Shown: positions 35,280 to 45,964 of the stretch, one piece after another | Layout: each line of letters opens with the position of its first letter | Position numbering within the stretch: position 1 is the stretch's first letter | Origin: Humulus lupulus | Lineage: Eukaryota > Streptophyta > Magnoliopsida > Rosales > Cannabaceae | Length of the DNA stretch: 64,000 nt | Reading direction: 5' to 3' | Assembly (NCBI RefSeq): GCF_963169125.1 | Contig: NC_084794.1 | Span: forward strand, 73,753,665 to 73,817,664 | Notes under the pieces: generated by a model | What the model saw: the letters and a program-made list of their open reading frames with translations, nothing else | Told to the model about the DNA's origin: nothing | Databases searched by the model: none | Program-made: the position numbers and the translations under genes

Positions 35280-37243
35280 TTTTGACAAATACCTGCAAGA
35301 AGGCTTGCATATAAGCGTCTCCCAACTCGGCATCGGGAATGTCATGCATAGACCCCCACTCGCCTTCAGGAATGTTTCACATACAATGGCTCATGGCTTT
35401 CCCATACTGGCTTGCCAGAGGATGGCCTCCAGAAGCGGAAGCATAAGCTCGATGGGGGGAAACATGTGTACCCGTCGAGGCATGCTACAACAAGGAACCG
35501 AGAAGGTCCTGATCCATCTGTAGATGCGCAAGGGGAAAAAGGGTGCGAGGACACCTCTTTAGGAAAAGAGGCGCCCGAAAGCTCCTGCCTTGACCACCCC
35601 CCAGAGGGTGGAAGGGCCTCACCAAAAGTGGGAATGACAAAATTCCTCTTAGGCATAGAAGGAGGGGAGCATGGGTGTTGAGAGCAGACACGCAACCAGG
35701 CATTAATGGTGGAACCCGAGAAGTAACACCGTCGGTGTGTCCATTGTCAGCCACATCCCTAGCCCCGCCGGCCAAGGACCGTAAGCATGAGTAATTCTCG
35801 GACTCCACCTCCTTCTCTGTATCCATGTGCTCACCCGATGGGTAAACATAGTCCTTATCAGCCCCCTCATCATAATTGGCTTCATCATGACCATATATCC
35901 ACGGAACAGTGGATTCAGATGAGATGGAGCATAAGGAGATAACTTGGTCCGGGGATAGTAGCTTATATTAATAAATATTTCCCTTTGTGAAAAGGGCACA
36001 GGCCAATTTGCACTGGGCCGGCATCTCTAGGATTCTCATCACTCGGTCACAGGCCGATGGTTTCAAGGTAAGGCCGAAAACCCCTACAAGACCTGTGGTC
36101 AAGAGAAAAGAAATAACCATAGTTAGGTAAACCAGAAAAAGGAGGAGTAAAAGAAAAAGTTCTCGTATACGAACTTAAGGCGGGAAGTAGCTTACTTGAA
36201 GCATTGAAGCGCGTATGTCGCATGAACACGCTGTAGGTGAAGAAGAAGTCACTATATTGAGCCCTCCACGAGGGGAGATCCTGTATGGGCCACGACTTTC
36301 TGGAGCTGATAGAAGCTGGGGGGCTGATGGATTCGGCCTAAGGGTGTAAAGGTGATGGACCTCCCTCATGGAAGGCCCTCCAGAGTGCACTTGTTTATAC
36401 AATACGTTTAAGCAACTGAGCATCAGCCAAGAGTTGGGGGACAGTTTGAGGGGCGCTAGCTCGAAGTAGTTAAGTACTTTGACAAAGAAGGGATGAAGCC
36501 TCAAAGCTCCACCGAATTTGATTATGGAGTCACTGAAGTCAACGAGCCCTTTGGGCGGCTCAGACGGACAGTCCTCACACTTTGGAATTATGAATTTGAT
36601 GTCCGATGATAGTTGATGGGTCTTTAGCATGTTAGAAAGCTTAACCTTAGTAAGGGTGGACCTGCCCGCATCTTCGGAATTGTCGGAAGTCCTCCTCGGC
36701 ATGTCGAGTACCTGGACAGAGACAGGCAATTTGTGAGCGATAGACTTCCTCAACCCCCTAGAAAGTCCCATACGCGTCTTGCATCTACCAGCACTCTCCT
36801 TGACCCTAGGGCATGCGACCGGGGGTATGTGAGGAAGTGTGGGGAAAATCAGAGAAAGAAACTCAGGTTCGAAGGGTTCACAGTGAGCATCGTCATTGAT
36901 GGAACCCCTATGGCTTGAGGATTCGTCACCACTGAAAGAAAAAGGTTCAGGTGGCAAGTTTTCCTCTAGATAGGCGATTTCGGATATACAATCCCGAAGG
37001 GCTGATTTTAGTTACATACGTTTCATGCCATGGGGAGAAACCTAAACCCTTATCGCTAGTAATAGATTCAAGTTCATTTTCAAGGCCATGTGCCTTTTGC
37101 CTAAGGTAGGACAGTCTCTGTAGGTAGAGCATCTGCACACCCCCATGGTTAGAGGGTTTGCGAACGTCGGCCTTAGAGTCAGAGGATGACAACTTGATAA
37201 AATCAATATTAGATGAACCTTTAGGGCATCGCCTAGACGCCAT
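35280..37243 (-). pseudogene. Antisense extra ORF of element D (Transposase_28-type)
   Basis: Begins at ATG 37243 on the minus strand (MASRRCPKGSSN), shifts frame near 36950 and continues to about 36190. The diagnostic block is GLVDFSDSIIKFGGALRLHP, FFVKVLNYFELAPLKLSPNS, WLMLSCLNVLYK. This is the 'putative gypsy type transposon' domain (Transposase_28), known from Tat-lineage elements and related plant ORFs. A frameshift near 36300 separates a further block, DFFFTYSVFMRHTRFNASS. A splice donor (CAA|GTAAGC) near 36190 and an acceptor (CTTGACCACAG) near 36093 suggest a spliced mRNA. Coding-like sequence continues to about 35290. The LTRs have the opposite orientation (TATA-like CTATAAATAGG on the + strand near 39319). 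Function unknown. I infer the gene had its own promoter in the internal region. Confidence 0.75.
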
Positions 37244-38122
37244 GGGCCAGCTAAGACACGAGGACGTATGTGCGTGAAGATAACCCTATATCTACAACAT
37301 AAGTGGGAGGGGATAAGAAAAGGGCCCATGCGTATGTACTTGAAGGGTGAAAAAAAAACCTCTAAGGAATGGGTGCATTCCAACCAATGACTCTACCCTT
37401 GTATAAGAGATAAATAAAACACACGTATTAATGGAGAAAGAAGGTATACCTGGGTGTGTATGTATGGATCCATAGATGTGCGAAGGTAGACTTTCGGGTG
37501 CGTAAAGAAGGGTCGAGTGACAAGCGAGAGCGGATCCTTAGCAGCAAGAGAACTCCTAGCACCACTACAATGCAAACCTGATATGTGAAGAAATAAGCCA
37601 AAAAAAAGGGAAAGGGAATGAATAAATGAAAAGGGGCAAAAATAACCACAAGAATGCTTCTATGGAGGATAGAACCTTGGAGCTCTTGGTAATGACTTAG
37701 AAGAAATACCACTAAGCTAAATATGTGTTGGTGTGAAGAAGTGGGTTCAAATCTTGGGGTATTTATAAGGAAGGTCAAGGTTTTCTAGCCATTGGATCAA
37801 ATTTTGATGGATGGTGGAGATCAAGATCCTTGGCAAACTTGGGATCCGCAATTGGAAATGATTGGCCCTCATCACATCTTAAAGTCACATTTGGATCACA
37901 ACCAAAATGGGGTGGTTTTTGTGCTTCTTTATGAATTACAAAGAAACACACCACCAAAGCCAATTTTGTGTTTCCTCATTCATTTTAAGATATCACTTGA
38001 AAGATGACCCTTCTACGCCCCTTCAAGGAAAACAAAGTATAAACGTCGCTCATGTCACGCGAAGAACATGTAAAAGAGTCTATGAACATGATTAAAAGAA
38101 TGTTCATAGACTCGAGGGCAAG
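37244..38122 (-). other. Presumed promoter region of the antisense ORF
   Basis: No convincing coding sequence between the start of the antisense ORF and the 3' LTR of D. A TATA-like sequence on the minus strand (TATAAATACCCC, near 37768-37757) lies about 520 bp upstream of ATG 37243. Just before the LTR at 38123 the + strand reads CTCGAGGGCAAG, the probable polypurine tract. Confidence 0.4.
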
Positions 38123-39518
38123 TTTGAATGAGGGAAAATTTTCCCTTGAGACATCTGACGGTGCATATGGGTGTAAGCGTAGAAGGGGGGAACGCCTTGC
38201 TAGTAGGCTTGGAGGTGCGCATACACCCACGCAACACTTAGCGCACTCCTCAGAAAGCAAGGGCCTCGCATAGTGAGGCCCAAATCAGTGATATGGCTTT
38301 CATGAGCGCCTCAACATCGAGACCCATGCGCTTATGGCTTAGAGTCTCGGTTGGCTTGGTGTAAGGCGCGCGGAGCCAAGGGTACCTCGACTGAACGAGG
38401 CACACAGAGTCAAGGATGCCTCGCTATGCGAGGCTGTGTGGAGCTGAGGATGCCTCACTTTGCGAGGATGAATGAACGGAAGCAGATATGCCTCGTTGCG
38501 CAAGGCCGTGCGGAGCCGAGGATGCCTCACTGTGCAAGGCTGAATGAACGGGGGCAGAGAACGTGCGGAGCCAAGGATGCCTCGCTGGGTGAGGCTGAAT
38601 GGACGGATGAGGGGTTGCGCACTGAGGGAGGTAAGCCCACGTGGAGGGCCTTGCGAGGTCCTAGGCCCTTTGATGTCGCGATGCATGAAGGGCCTCACAT
38701 AGTGAGGCATGGCACCATGTAGAAGGCGTTCTTGGTGAAGGCTTCCAAGGAGGTTCGAACACCCCCGGACACCAAGCGAAGTCCCAGCACCTCGTCGTGT
38801 TGCTCCAAACATGGTGACACTGCCTATGAGCCAAAGACACTTTGCCCATGTGAAAAATATGCAAGGGCCTCGTTGTTATGATGCCAGGGTGTAAGGGAGG
38901 ACCACACATAGTGAGGGCAACTATGCCCCATCACATACCATATATCCCAGGCCTCCCAACTATGTAAGGAGAACTAGTAAATGTGTTCAACACTTAGCAA
39001 AATATTAGAAGGTGATGAGAGAATATATATTTTGGAGGCGTGAGAAGGACCTTTAGGTACGAGGCACATGAATAAGTATGAGAGGTACAACCCTGGGGGA
39101 GGCAAAGGAGTGGTTCTGACATCAGTGCCCGACAAGTAGTGGTGGTACGACACAATGCAGGGAGTGGTGGCATGACTTGCATGCCTCTGACCATGTACCT
39201 ACGACCGACAGTACGATCCTCTGCTCCTCAATGCCACGCACCACTACTCTGACAAAGTACAAACGTACGATCTTGACCCTTGGGACCACCTTGTACCAGA
39301 GGCCACTAGAGCCCATCTATAAATAGGCTTCAACCCCTCAAATAAGGGGGTTGGAAAATTCTTTGTATGCTCAGACAATTAAGGAATATACGATTTTTGC
39401 TCCATTGTAGTTTTGTATTTTTCTCATTCAAGTTCTTTCCATCTTCTTCCTACATATCTTTCGCAATACAGCTTGAGTTTTCTGATCTTATATCGTTGAC
39501 GAGTTATCACCATCAACA
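38123..39518 (+). mobile_element. 3' LTR of element D
   Basis: 1396 bp. Starts TTTGAATGAGGG, ends CGAGTTATCACCATCAACA. TATA-like CTATAAATAGG near 39319 precedes a 200-bp transcribed end. The first half is dense in CCTCGC/GCGAGG palindromes. The last 25 bp closely match the reverse complement of the left end of LTR H (61345), so D and H are one family. Confidence 0.88.
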
Positions 39519-40178
39519 ACTAGTTACTTAGAGCAAGGGCTAAAAGGCTTAGGTGACTTGATAGTCACATGGTTTATGGTGCAGGACCCCAAAGAGACTT
39601 ATTAGTCATCTATTCAGGGCGCAGAACCCCAGAATGACTCATTAGTCATCTAATTATGGCGCAAAACCGCAGGATTGACTTGCTAGTCATCATCTGATTA
39701 AGGCTGAAGCCCCAGAATGATTTCATGATAATTTATTTATATTGTATACATGCAGTGATAAGTTTTCTTGCTGAACCTTGGCTCACGGGTGCTATGTGGT
39801 GCAGGTAAAGGGAAAAAAAAGCTCACCCAGCCTTGAGTGGAGAAATTAGGTGGCGACGTGTACATATGCAGCCGCTTGACCACCACAGCCAAGGTGTTTC
39901 TAAGGGGAACTAGGGTTTTACCTTATTTTTGCCGCTTAGGTCGGCGGATTGTAACTTTTGAACTGTAATGACCATTTTGTATGTAAACACTTTTATGGGA
40001 TCCCATGTACAGTTTAATATTTTAAATAAAATATGTCCATTCCTTTTGACTGAGATTTTCACCCTGGCCCATTAGTAACACTTAGATGCACGTTTATGAC
40101 CTAATGACTCGTTTAGCGAGTTAAGCACTATTTAAAGTACACAGTGTGACGGTCTTGGCTACCTAGGGGGTTATAACT

Positions 40179-40190
40179 TGGTATCAGAGC
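40179..40190 (+). other. Primer-binding site of element F
   Basis: TGGTATCAGAGC, complementary to the 3' end of tRNA-iMet, three bases after the 5' LTR end at 40175. Confidence 0.93.
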
Positions 40191-40599
40191 ATGCCAAGGT
40201 TTAGGGTTCCTGTAGGCTGGCTGGGCATGTAAACTCGCCACTGAAGAGAAGCTCAACTCATGGTTCAGTAACGATTTATGTGGTTATGTGTTTAACTGCT
40301 TAAATAGAATATAAATGCTTTACCTGCATGCATAAGATACATTAATAGGGCTCACCCTTGACTGCTACATGATGAGCAAGAAAGTGCTTATTAGCACTAA
40401 TATTGTTAGAACATGCTCATTAGCATCGATAATTGTTGACTATTAAATGTTAATTGTTATGTTTATAAATCAACATGTTTGTTAGCATGATTGTGGAACA
40501 AGGATGGATTATGTTTGATCTTGGACCGTGACGTGGCAAGAGGTTTAGTTATCACTACCTAATTGGTCGTATTGATTATTGTAGCAAGGTATAAGTTGA

Positions 40600-41745
40600 T
40601 AGTATGCTTCCAAGACAGGTAGACTCATCAGCTGGCCAGGAAGATCAGGGCCAGAATGATAGACAGGGTTAGGAAAATGACCAGGGTCAGATCCTTTAGC
40701 CAGCTCCTGTTAACTGGTAGTAGTTATTTACTGATTTACAAGTCAGAGTAATGAGGCAGGAAGAAGAAATCTGCCTCTTGAGACAACAACAGGTTCCTGC
40801 AGGGAACATTTTACCAGAGACGCCACCTACAGTGGTGACAATAGTTGAGCAGTTGCCAGAGGCTGGAAGTAAATGGGGACCTCATTATGAAAGGTTAAGG
40901 AAACAACACCCTCTAGTTTTTTAGGGTAGTGCAGATCCAGCTAAGGCTGAGCAATGGATGAGCATACCACCATCCTTGACTTTATGAGGGTGTATGGTAA
41001 TAAGAGGGTGGCTTATGCCACATATATGTTTCAGGAGGATGCCTGAATTTGGTGGGAAATGATATCCCAAACCAGAAATGTTAATGCCCTAAGTTGGGAA
41101 GAGTTTCAGACTCTATTCAATGAGAAGTACTATAATGATGCCATCAGGGCTGCAAAAGCTGAAGAGTTCAGCAAACTATTTCAGGGAAGTCTGTCAGTGA
41201 CTAAGTATGCTTTAAAGTTTGACAGGCTGGCAACATTTGCAATGGAACTGGTGCCCACTGATGGGACCATACGAGCGAGGTTTCTCCAGGGGCTACAACC
41301 TAGAATAGCCCATGATGTTCGTATTACCATTGTGTCTGGAGTGACTACTTATGCACAGGTGGTTGAGAAGGCGCTCACAGCTGAGAGTGCAGAGAACAAG
41401 ATCTGGCATGACAATGCAACCAGGAGAGACTTTAGGAGGGTGGGACCTCCATTTAAGGGTACAGGTAAGGGCAGAGGCCCCAGTGATCAGAAGAGGAAAG
41501 CTCTTGATGCCTTCATAGCTCTAGGCCCTGACAGGTGACCACGTGGTATTATAATGGGCCGCCAGGGTGGCAGTGAGGCCTGGAGGACTTATCCTGAGTG
41601 CTCTAGGTGCAAGAGGCGCCATATAGGGGAGTGTCGGGCAAGAGCTTGTTTCTTATGCGGAGTAGTGGGACATTTGAAGAAGGATTGCACGATAGCAAAG
41701 AAGGAAGAGCCAAGAAAGGCGAACAGCTCAGCCCCAGCCTGAGTG
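40600..41745 (+). pseudogene. Gag of element F with CCHC zinc knuckle
   Basis: The early part (40610-41050) is broken by several stops and shifts but shows YERLRKQHPLVF and CADPAKAEQWM-like gag wording. An open stretch at 41059-41538 is the core Retrotrans_gag domain (LSWEEFQTLFNEKYYNDAIR, FSKLFQGSLSVTKYALKF, RFLQGLQPRIAHDVRI). After a stop at 41536 the reading continues with YPECSRCKRRHIGECRAR and the knuckle CFLCGVVGHLKKDC (CX2CX4HX4C) at about 41648-41690. Gag would form the particle and bind genomic RNA. Dead because of the stops. Confidence 0.9.
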
Positions 41746-42016
41746 TTCGCATATGGATTGGTTGGTGAAGTATGGGGCAACCATAGATTGCAGAAGGAAG
41801 ATGGTAACCTTTGAGCCTGAAGGTGAGGATCCTTTTATGTTTCTTGGCTCTGTGCATGGACCCCGTATACCTATGGTATCTGTTCTGAGGGCTAGATATC
41901 TATTGCAAGGAGGTTGCATAGGATTCTTAGCCAGTGTGGTTGATACCACTCAGGTCATGCCAGTGGGACCAGAGGAGACCAGACTAGTCTGTGAGTTTCT
42001 GGATGTGTTTCCATAA
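41746..42016 (+). pseudogene. Post-protease linker of element F; protease active site missing
   Basis: Reading MDWLVKYGATIDCRRKMVTF, then [16 protein letters not shown]. In related elements this linker follows the aspartic protease, whose D(S/T)G site should lie upstream. Here the zinc-knuckle tail (SSAPA) is followed within about 20 bp by MDWL, so the protease body is deleted. This alone would prevent polyprotein processing. Confidence 0.85.
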
Positions 42017-42960
42017 GATTTACTAGGTTTCCACCACCCAGAGAAATTGAATTTGTGATTGAATTGGAACCAGGGACGGAGCTTGTGTCTAGAGCACCTT
42101 ACAGAATGGCCCTAACAAAATTAAAAGAACTGAAGGTACAGCTGTAAGAGCTGTTAGACTTAGGTTTTATCAGTCCTGGTTTCTCATCGTGGGGTGCACT
42201 AGTTTTGTTTGTGAAGAAGAAGGATAGTTCTCTGAGGATGTGTATTGATTACAGAGAACTGAATAAAGTTGACAATTAAGAACAAGTATCCTCTACCAAG
42301 GATAAATGATATGTTTGATCAGTTGCAAGGTAAAAGGGTATTCTCTAAGAAAGACCTTCGATCTGGTTATCATCAGCTGAGGGTCAAGGAGGGAGATATA
42401 CCGAAGACTGCCTTTTGCACCAGATATGGGCATTATGAGTCCTTATTTATATCCTTTGGGTTGACTAATGCCCCAGCTTCTTTTATGGATTTAATGAACA
42501 GAGTGTTCAAGGATTATTTGGACTAGTTTGTGATCATTTTCATCGATGATATTCTAGTTTATTCTTAGTCAAAGTCAGAACATGAGCAACATCTGAGGTT
42601 TGTTCTACAAAGATTGAGGGAACATAGACTGTTTGCGAAATTCAAGAAGTGTGAATTCTGTCTTAGGTATCTTTCCTTGGGCACATTATCAGTAAGGATG
42701 GGATTAAGGTGGACCCAGTTAAGATTGAGGCAGTCAGGGATTAGCTAAGGCCAAAAAATGCTTCAGAGGTTAAAAGTTTCCTTGGGTTGGCAGGTTATTA
42801 CAGGTGTTTCGTGGAAGGGTTCTCAAAGATTTCCACTTCATTAACTGAACTGACGTGCAAGAATCAAAAGTTTGTGTGGTTAGACAAGTGTGAGAACAAC
42901 TTCTAGGAATTGAAGCAGAGGTTGATTACAGCTCTAGTTCTAAGTCTTCCAACAGATCAG
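42017..42960 (+). pseudogene. Reverse transcriptase of element F
   Basis: Blocks in order: [20 protein letters not shown] (in pieces, with a frameshift near 42270), [59 protein letters not shown], and the catalytic FIDDIL with both Asp codons at 42545-42550. The thumb and connection region (KASEVKSFLGLAGYYR-like) follows to about 42960. At least four in-frame stops and one or two frameshifts. The active-site Asp pair survives, so loss of function is through the breaks. Confidence 0.9.
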
Positions 42961-43390
42961 GAGAAGTTTGTGATATACTGTGATGCCTCACATCAGGGTT
43001 CTGGTTGTGTTCTGATGCAGTCAGGGAAGGTGATTGCTTATGCCTCACATCAGTTGAAAGAATATGAATAGAGGTAGCCCACTCATGATTTAGAATTGGC
43101 AGAAGTGGTCTTGACATTAAAGGTATGGAGGCATTACCTTTATGGGGAGAAGTGTGAGATTTATACTGACCACAAGAGCCTGGAGTACTTCTTCACACGG
43201 AAAGACCTGAATATGAGACAAAGACACTGGCTGAAGTTAGTGAAAGATTATGATTGTGAAATCTTGTATCACCCAAGGAAGGCCAACGTGGTAGCAGATG
43301 CTTTAAGCTGGAAGGGTCTATTAAAAAATTTCAGTGTGAGGCTGATATCCAGAGAGTTAGCAGAGGATATGACTAGAGCTGGCATAGAAT
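42961..43390 (+). pseudogene. RNase H of element F
   Basis: Catalytic blocks YCDASHQGSGCVLMQ (42973 on), [19 protein letters not shown] (with the Glu) and [11 protein letters not shown] (43160 on), then [11 protein letters not shown] closing the domain near 43320. Two stops near 43070 interrupt the frame. Degrades the RNA strand during reverse transcription in live relatives. Confidence 0.9.
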
Positions 43391-44510
43391 TACCGGTAGG
43401 CCAGTTGGCCAACATTACACTACAGTCTACACTACTGGAAAGGATAAAGGAATGTCAGTTGGGTGATCCACAGCTGACCAAGATTAGAGAGGATGTTTTG
43501 GCTGAAGTGTCCAGATATTATATAGTGTCAAATATGGGCTTGTTGAGATACATGGGTCGGATATGCGTTCTGATGGACACTGCTTTGAGGTGGGAGATTC
43601 TAGATGAATCTTATACTACTCTTTACTCCTTGCATCCAGGCACCACGAAGATGTATCAAAATGTGAGATTGTTGTATTGGTGGCTTGGGATGAAGAAGGA
43701 TGTGGTAGAGTATGTGGCTAAGTGCTTGACATGTCAACAGGTCAAGGCTGAGCATTAGAGGCCAGCAGAGCTATTGCAGCCTGTGGACATCCCAGAGTGG
43801 AAATGGGAGGACATCACGATAGATTTCATGGTGGGATTACCCAGGATTGTGGGTCACCATGATTCAGTGTGGGTTATCATGGATCGATACACCAAGTCAG
43901 CTCACTTCTTACCAGTGAGGACTACTTATATAGTTGACCAGTACATAGATCTCTATGTGAAAGAGATTGTGTGCCTTCATGGGGCACCGAGGTCGATCGT
44001 TTCAAATTGAAACCCGCATTCACTTCCAAGTTTTGGGGAAGTTTGTAGAAGGCCATGGGTACACAATTGAAGTTCAATACTTCATATCATCCTCAGACAG
44101 ATGGACAATTTGAGAGGACGATCCATTTATTAGAAGACATGATGTGAGCATGTGTGCTGGACTTTGCTGGGTCCTAGAGTAAGTATCTACTTTTGATAGA
44201 GTTTTCCTACAACAACAACTATCAGTCGACTGTTGGGGTGGCTCCTTATGAGATGTTGTATGGTAGGAAATGCTGGTCTCCCATTCATTGGGATGAGACA
44301 AGAGAAAGGAGATACTTGTGTCCTGAGGCAATTCAGAGGACCAATGAGGCCATTGAGAAGATTAGAGCTCGGATGCTCGCTTCTTAAAGCAGACAGAAAA
44401 GTTATGCAGATCCCAAACGCAGGAATGTGGAGTTCCAAGTGGGACACTATGTCTTCCTTAGAGTCTCACCATGGAAAGGGGTGAGAAGATTTTGGAAGAA
44501 GGGCAAGCTG
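43391..44510 (+). pseudogene. Integrase of element F, one catalytic Asp lost
   Basis: Zinc-binding region near 43630-43755 ([31 protein letters not shown]). Core: first Asp in DITIDFMVGLP; the second normally lies in SIVSD but here reads SIVSN followed by a stop (about 43996-44010). A shifted frame supplies YHPQTDGQFER. The C-terminal part is open at 44193-44387 (GVAPYEMLYGRKCWSPIHWD, QRTNEAIEKIRARML). Asp-to-Asn at a metal-binding position plus a stop make it inactive. Confidence 0.9.
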
Positions 44511-44860
44511 AGCCCTAGATTTGTAGGTCCATTTTAGATCCTAGATAGGATTGGTCAGGTGGCCTATAGGTTGGCCTTACCACCGGCATTGTCGGCTGTG
44601 CATAACGTATTTCATATTTCAGCTATTCAAATGTATGTATCGAATATGATTCATGTGTTAAGTTACGAGGATCTAGAGTTTGAGGCATATCTCTCCTATG
44701 AGGAACAGCCAGTCCAGATACTAGACAGAAAGGCCAAGTTCTTGAGGAATAAAACTATAACTTTGGTTAAGGTATTATGGAGGAACAGCAAGGTTAAGGA
44801 AGCAACCTAGGAGCTGGAGTCAAATATGCAGAGTCACTATCCCGAGCTGTTCAGGTGAAT
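44511..44860 (+). pseudogene. C-terminal chromodomain-like tail of element F pol
   Basis: Open stretch with VAYRLALPPALSAVHNVFHI, VLSYEDLEFEAYLSYEEQPV and KVLWRNSKVKEATXELE. Pol tails of this kind contain the degenerate chromodomain of Tekay-type chromoviruses, thought to guide insertion to heterochromatin. That fits the nesting of related LTRs in this window. It ends near 44856. Confidence 0.8.
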
Positions 44861-44880
44861 TTCGAGGACGAAATTTATGT

Positions 44881-44894
44881 AAGGAGGGGATAGT
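44881..44894 (+). other. Polypurine tract of element F
   Basis: AAGGAGGGGATAGT directly before the 3' LTR start TGTAATGTC (44895). It follows the usual GAGGACGAAATTTATGTAAG sequence. Confidence 0.88.
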
Positions 44895-45964
44895 TGTAAT
44901 GTCTCGAATTCCTTAATGTGGCTTAGTGCCTGGATTAAGGGGCTAGGATTGTCATATTTGATTAATTATGCGATTATGTGATTATATGCATGAGTATGTG
45001 AGTTATATTATTATATGATAATAATTGCATGCATGTGGGCCCACTTCTTATTAGAAGGGCATTTTCATAATTTTGGCCCGTTGAGGGCATAATTGTATAT
45101 TTATGTGCATGTATGTGATATATGGGTGAGGCCACATTGTTATGTGGATATGTTTGAGCTACTCAGCATGAGACGATCCTGGGAAGCAAGTTAGCGGTTT
45201 GGTCATAACAGGGTTAATTACAAGGCTTGGAGTGAGCCTAGGGGTAATTCGGTGTTTAGTACATTACCGGGAATGAGCGGGTAATGGGATATGATTTAAT
45301 AATTATTGAGGATATTGGGAATAATGGGAATTGGAGGACGTTAATTATGATTAACGGGATAGGTGGGAAATGACAATTATACCATTGGGTGGCTTTGAAG
45401 GATTAGAATGGCCCTAGGGGCAATTTGGTCATTTTGACCATGGGATATGTTTAACCAAAGGAAGGCTATAGATTTCATAGGCGGGCAAAACAAAGTTCTC
45501 TCTCTCGCCTGTCCTCTTTGTGACAGGTTGGGTTGTAACAAGTTTTAAGCGCGGGTTTTTGAATCTCGAGGCTCGGGATCGTATCTACTAACCGTTTTAG
45601 TAGGAATCAAGGTCTCGGGAGATGGGTTTTAGTCCATGAACTTTTTATTGCTCATTTTATTGATGGGATTTCATATTTAGTGATGATTAGGTGACCGTTA
45701 AGGAGCCTAAGGACAGGATCATTCTCAAGGGTCATTCTTTATTTATTTCACACTCAACTTTGAGGTAAGAAAACTGCACCCAGTATGTAACATACATGAT
45801 TATTGATGAGGCAGGTTGAGTGCTCTACATATTTACATTGGTTGCATTGAAATGCCTGGCAGCATTGCTTACTTGTGAAAGGCACTAACTTATTAGTCAG
45901 AAACGGCAATGGTGTTTAGTACTGGTCGGGAAGCTCTGACTTATCAACCATGATCGACAATAGT

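Larger units (their letters stand above)
32506..39518 (+). mobile_element. Element D: Tat-like LTR element with antisense extra ORF
   Basis: Starts TGTGAATGCGGG (32506) and ends ACCATCAACA (39518). Flanks ACTAA (32501-32505) and ACTAG (39519-39523) form a 4/5 duplication inside the 5' LTR of F. The 5' LTR remnant (32506-32821) matches the start of the 3' LTR (38123 onward). Between them lie an AT-rich segment (32822-35275) that replaced the rest of the 5' LTR and all of gag-pol, then an internal region carrying a minus-strand ORF. Non-autonomous as it stands. Confidence 0.83.
28083..40175 (+). mobile_element. 5' LTR of element F, in three pieces
   Basis: Pieces 28083-28829, 31480-32505 and 39524-40175, about 2.4 kb in all, aligning with the 3' LTR pieces. 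The end has mutated from TTACA to TTATA (40171-40175). The first gap is solo LTR 3, the second is element D. It contains CT-rich DNA around 28685-28735, a palindrome-rich GC segment (31720-31900) and the polyadenylation-side block with GGTGCTATGTGGTGCAGG near 39787. Confidence 0.88.

Noticed and set aside
38339..38909. Long frames on both strands in the 3' LTR of D
   Set aside because: Repetitive GCCTCGC words make the frames; the region is the U3 of an LTR and the 5' copy lacks the frames.
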